Assembly (NCBI GenBank): GCA_947475795.1 | Contig: CANJOX010000024.1 | Location: 1-16,922 of the forward strand | Length of the DNA stretch: 16,922 nt | Reading direction: 5' to 3' | Source of the DNA: Gemmatimonadota bacterium | GTDB lineage: Bacteria; Gemmatimonadota; Gemmatimonadetes; Gemmatimonadales; Gemmatimonadaceae | Part shown: positions 13,751-16,922 of the stretch, in pieces | Position numbering within the stretch: position 1 is the stretch's first letter | Layout of the letters: every line of letters begins with the position of its first letter | The notes under the pieces: generated by a model | The model's database searches: none | What the model was told of the DNA's origin: nothing | Seen by the model: the letters and a program-made list of their open reading frames with translations, nothing else | Translations under genes and position numbers: made by a program

Positions 13751-16102
13751 ATGCGTCTTCGAATCCGACCGGTGGCCACGTGGCTGCTCACCACGGCCCT
13801 CTGGGCCGTTCCCGCGTGGGCTCAGCCTGCCTCGTCCCGACCGGATACAGCCCGGAGAGCGGCGGACACCGTGCCGACACCCGCCACGGTGACCGCCGCC
13901 GTGGCACGCAGCGCCGAGGGCCGGGTCGCGGTGCGCGCCAGCCGGATCAACGAGCGCCTCTCGCTCGACGGCGCACTGTCGGAAGCGGTGTATCGTCGCG
14001 TCTCCCCCATGTCGGGGTTCGTGCAGCAGGAGCCCAACGAGGGCGCGCCGGCCACGGAGCGGACCGAAGCCTGGATTCTGTACGACGACGAGAACATCTA
14101 CGTCGCGGCCCGCCTCTACGAGAGCGAGCCGTCCCGCCGCGTGATGAGTGACATGCGCCGCGATGCGTCGAACATGTACAACAACGATCACCTCGCGGTG
14201 ATCTTCGACACGTTCAACGATCATCGCAACGGCTTCGGCTTCTCCACCAACCGCATCGGCGGGCTGTTCGATTTCTCCGCCACCAACGAACAGCCGAGCT
14301 CCAACTGGAACGCCCTGTGGACGTCCAAGGCGCAGGACTTCGACGGCGGCTGGACCGTGGAGATTCAGATCCCGTTCCGCTCGATTCGCTTCGCCGAGGG
14401 CGGTGGGGCGTGGGGCGTGAACATGCGGCGCATGGTGCGCTGGAAAAATGAGACCTCGTTTCTGAGTGGCGTCCCGCGCGCGTGGGGCCGACGGGCGTTG
14501 AACAAGGTGTCCGACGCGGCCGTCATGACCGGCATCGAGACCCCGAAGGGCGGGCGCAACATCGACGTCAAGCCGTACGCGCTGGGGTCGATGCTCACCA
14601 ACGCCACCGCCACACCGGCCGTGCGCAATGCGCGCGACGGCAATTTCGGCCTCGACGCGAAATGGGGCATCACCCCGCAATTCGTCGCGGATCTCACCTA
14701 CAACACGGACTTTGCGCAGGTCGAGGACGACGAGGCGCAGGTCAATCTCACCCGCTTCTCCTTGTTCTTCCCGGAAAAGCGTGAGTTCTTCCTGGAAGGG
14801 CAGGACGCCTTCGCCTTTGCCGGCGTGGGCGGTGGTGGTGGTGGTGGTGGTGGCGGAGGAGGTGGCGGCGGTGGGGGTGGTGGAGGTGGCGGCTTCGGAA
14901 CCCCCGGCGCCAGCCCCAACGACAACCTGACCCCCACCCTGTTTTACAGTCGTCGCATCGGTCTCACCAACAGCGGCCCCGCGCCGATCATTGGCGGTGG
15001 GCGCGTGCTCGGACGATCTGGCCCATGGCAGGTCGGTGCCCTCAGCATGCAGACCGACGACGTGCTCGCGGCCAATGCGCCATCCACGAACTTCTCGGTC
15101 GTCCGCGTCAACCGCGACATCCTCAGCCGGAGCCGACTCGGGCTCATCGCGACGCGGCGTGATCCGGCCGGCGCGATCGGCAGCCATCTGGCCGTCGGTG
15201 CCGATGCGCAGTTCAATATCGGCACGAATCTCGCCATCACGGGGTACGTGGCGCGCACGACGCGCGATTCACTGCAGCGCGATCCCTCCAGCTACCGCGC
15301 GCGCGTCGACTGGAATGCGGACCGCTACGGGGTGAATCTCGAACGCATGTCGGTCGGCGACGGCTTCGACCCACAGGTCGGATTCCTGCGTCGCTCGGGC
15401 TTTCAGCGCTCCTATGCGCTCGCGCGCTTCAGCCCACGGCCAGCGCACGTCCCGCACGTGCGGAAATTCACGATGCAAGGCAGTGCCGATCACATCACAT
15501 CGATGACCGGCACCCTGCAGTCCGAGGACTTCCGCTCGTACGTCGGCACCGAGTTCGCCAACGGCGACATCCTCTCGGCCGAAGTAGCGCAGGTGTTCGA
15601 GCAACTCGTGGTGCCCTTCGGGGTGGCGAAGGGCGTCACTGTGCCGGTGGGTGGCTACCGCTTCAATCAAGCCAAGGCGTCATACAACCTCGGGCCGCAG
15701 CATCGCGTCAGCGGCGGCATCACGATGAGCTACGGCGGCTTCTACGGCGGCACGCTCACCGAAACGAGCTGGCGCGGCCGCGTGGAGCTGTCGCCGCAGT
15801 TCTATATCGAGCCCACGCTGTCGCGCAATCACGTGGACGGCCCGTACGGCAGCGGTGATGCCAACCTCGTGAGCACGCGCTTCACGTATACCGTGACGCC
15901 GCGCATGTTCATGGCCGCGCTCGTGCAGTATCAGTCGCGGACCTCGTCGATGTCCACCAACCTGCGCCTGCGCTGGGAGTATCAGCCGGGCAGCGAGTTC
16001 TTCCTGGTGTACAGCGATGGACGCACCACCATCGGTCCGTACTATCCCGAGCTCGAGAACCGCTCCATCGTCGTGAAGCTCACCAAGCTGCTGCGCTGGT
16101 AA
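13751..16102 (+). CDS. CBM9-like/DUF5916-type outer-membrane protein with a 22-glycine run
   Basis: This 783-residue protein starts with a signal peptide (MRLRIRPVATWLLTTALW...AWAQ). Residues about 64-260 match the CBM9-like domain that precedes DUF5916: RINERLSLDGALSEAVY, AWILYDDENIYVAARLYE and DHLAVIFDTFNDHRNGFGFS. Then comes the barrel-like part, with the conserved YNTDFAQVEDDEAQVNLTRF and FFPEKREFFLEGQDAF (340-355), and FYSRRIGL. Amphipathic alternation continues to the end, and the final residue is an aromatic Trp, as expected for an outer-membrane beta-barrel. Members are common in Bacteroidota and Gemmatimonadota but have no proven function. Residues 360-381 are 22 consecutive glycines in a predicted loop. 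The ATG at 13751 is chosen for the signal peptide; an upstream in-frame ATG at 13715 adds 12 residues. It follows the plug-like gene by 70 bp. Confidence 0.88.
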   Translation: MRLRIRPVATWLLTTALWAVPAWAQPASSRPDTARRAADTVPTPATVTAAVARSAEGRVAVRASRINERLSLDGALSEAVYRRVSPMSGFVQQEPNEGAPATERTEAWILYDDENIYVAARLYESEPSRRVMSDMRRDASNMYNNDHLAVIFDTFNDHRNGFGFSTNRIGGLFDFSATNEQPSSNWNALWTSKAQDFDGGWTVEIQIPFRSIRFAEGGGAWGVNMRRMVRWKNETSFLSGVPRAWGRRALNKVSDAAVMTGIETPKGGRNIDVKPYALGSMLTNATATPAVRNARDGNFGLDAKWGITPQFVADLTYNTDFAQVEDDEAQVNLTRFSLFFPEKREFFLEGQDAFAFAGVGGGGGGGGGGGGGGGGGGGGGGFGTPGASPNDNLTPTLFYSRRIGLTNSGPAPIIGGGRVLGRSGPWQVGALSMQTDDVLAANAPSTNFSVVRVNRDILSRSRLGLIATRRDPAGAIGSHLAVGADAQFNIGTNLAITGYVARTTRDSLQRDPSSYRARVDWNADRYGVNLERMSVGDGFDPQVGFLRRSGFQRSYALARFSPRPAHVPHVRKFTMQGSADHITSMTGTLQSEDFRSYVGTEFANGDILSAEVAQVFEQLVVPFGVAKGVTVPVGGYRFNQAKASYNLGPQHRVSGGITMSYGGFYGGTLTETSWRGRVELSPQFYIEPTLSRNHVDGPYGSGDANLVSTRFTYTVTPRMFMAALVQYQSRTSSMSTNLRLRWEYQPGSEFFLVYSDGRTTIGPYYPELENRSIVVKLTKLLRW
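14828..14893. repeat. GGN codon repeat encoding 22 glycines
   Basis: Twenty-two consecutive glycine codons are present, including seven GGT in a row at 14831-14851, followed by mixed GGC, GGA, GGG and GGT. The mixed codons in the second half suggest an old expansion, while the pure GGT block looks recent or slippage-prone. It lies between two conserved segments of the barrel protein. Confidence 0.95.
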
Positions 16103-16147
16103 CCGCCCACCGCGTCCTCCTTCACCCCTGCCCCGCCGGAATCCGTC

Positions 16148-16922
16148 ATGCTGCCTCGTGCCGTGCACGTTGCCCCGCTGGTCCTGCTGTCCGTCGCTGC
16201 CACCGCCGTGGCCGTGGCCCAGAAACCCACACCAGCCGCAAAGACCGCGCCGCCCGCCGCCAATCCCGCCGCGCTGCTGAAAACGCTCGAGTGGCGGTCG
16301 GTGGGCCCGGCCAACAACGCCGGACGCATCTCGGTCGTGACCGGTGTGCCGGGTGATCCGCTCACGTACTACGTGGCGGGCGCCAACGGCGGCATCATCA
16401 AGACGATCAACGGCGGCACCACCTTCACGTCGATCTTCGACGAGCAGAGCGCGGGCTCCATCGGCGCGATCGCCGTGGCGCCCTCCGATCCGAACGTGGT
16501 GTACGTGGGCACCGGCGAAGGGAATCCGCGCAACAACGCGTCGGTGGGCGACGGCATGTACAAGTCGATCGACGGCGGCGAGCACTGGACGCACATCGGA
16601 CTGGCCAAGTCCGACAAGATCGCCCGTCTCATCATCGACGGTCGCAACGCCGACGTGGTGTACGCCTGCGTGCTCGGACGCGAATGGGGCCCCAATGAAG
16701 ACCGCGGCGTCTTCAAGACCACCGACGGCGGCGCCACATGGAAAAAGGTGCTGTACGTCGATCCGAACACGGCCTGCTCCGACATCTCCGCCGATCCGGA
16801 CAACAGCAACATCCTGTACGCCGGCATGTATACCTATCGCCGGTGGGCGTGGCACCTCGAGTCGGGCGCCGGCAACACCGCCGTGTACAAGTCGGTGAAC
16901 GGGGGCGCGTCGTGGGAGCGTC
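16148..16922 (+). CDS. Secreted Asp-box (BNR/VPS10-like) beta-propeller protein, N-terminal part
   Basis: The frame is open from ATG 16148 to the right edge (258 codons), so the C-terminus is missing. A signal peptide (MLPRAVHVAPLVLLS...AVAVAQ) is followed by a Pro/Ala/Lys linker and then WRSVGPANNAGRIS, TYYVAGANGGIIKT, and Asp boxes NGGTTF, SIDGGEHW, TTDGGATW and SVNGGASW at regular spacing. The stretch GSIGAIAVAPSDPNVVYVG is nearly identical to GSVGAIAVAPSDENVIYVG in the propeller protein encoded at 192-3383, and GDGMYKS with TWTHIGLA is matched too, so the two are paralogs. Its role is probably extracellular or periplasmic; enzymatic activity cannot be judged. It begins 45 bp after the barrel gene and is likely co-transcribed with it. 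Confidence 0.88.
   Translation, partial: MLPRAVHVAPLVLLSVAATAVAVAQKPTPAAKTAPPAANPAALLKTLEWRSVGPANNAGRISVVTGVPGDPLTYYVAGANGGIIKTINGGTTFTSIFDEQSAGSIGAIAVAPSDPNVVYVGTGEGNPRNNASVGDGMYKSIDGGEHWTHIGLAKSDKIARLIIDGRNADVVYACVLGREWGPNEDRGVFKTTDGGATWKKVLYVDPNTACSDISADPDNSNILYAGMYTYRRWAWHLESGAGNTAVYKSVNGGASWER

Noticed and set aside
14698..14937. Minus-strand frame with a long proline run
   Set aside because: The prolines are the reverse complement of glycine codons in the barrel protein; there is no independent evidence for expression.
13718..15187. Long minus-strand frames opposite the DUF5916 gene and the second propeller gene (also 15680-16855)
   Set aside because: They are shadows of the real plus-strand genes and have no recognisable domain. 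One contains a poly-Thr/Ala stretch that is simply the antisense of the glycine tract.

Overview
The window is high-GC DNA (about two-thirds G+C by eye) from a diderm bacterium, and the gene content points to Gemmatimonadota. The basis is the mix of very large secreted Asp-box (BNR/VPS10-like) propeller proteins, a CBM9/DUF5916-type outer-membrane protein, a carboxypeptidase-regulatory/TonB-plug protein and many signal peptides. This placement rests on family knowledge, not on a marker gene. There is no rRNA, tRNA, CRISPR array, transposase or phage gene. Twelve protein genes are supported, two of them cut by the window edges.

Left part (1-5494): a secreted serine-hydrolase-like gene (minus strand, cut by the left edge) overlaps by 4 bases the end of a 1063-residue secreted Asp-box propeller gene. 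Divergent from that is a VanZ-like membrane protein that appears to hold a second, degenerate copy of its own fold. A 151-bp palindromic element follows, then a membrane-anchored TlpA-type thioredoxin.

Middle part (5495-9807): a 20-bp tandem repeat lies between convergent genes. It is followed by an ABC exporter (fused permease and ATPase, minus strand), a small 77-residue protein, a 159-residue protein of unknown function, a GNAT acetyltransferase, and a 225-residue unknown protein with a C-terminal pentapeptide repeat encoded by a 15-bp microsatellite.

Right part (9888-16922): five co-directional genes. The first three are tightly packed: a lipoprotein that fuses a polar-amino-acid-type binding protein to its permease through a Pro/Thr repeat linker, its ATPase 5 bp downstream, and a carboxypeptidase-regulatory/plug-like exported protein overlapping the ATPase by 4 bases. 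After 70 bp comes a CBM9/DUF5916 outer-membrane barrel protein with a 22-glycine run, then a second Asp-box propeller paralogous to the one at the left edge and cut by the right edge.

A recurring hexamer TAnCTT sits just upstream of several starts and may be the -10 element used here. The most interesting unit is the importer-plus-plug operon at 9888-13680, which links an inner-membrane solute importer to an outer-membrane-receptor-like plug domain that has no barrel of its own.
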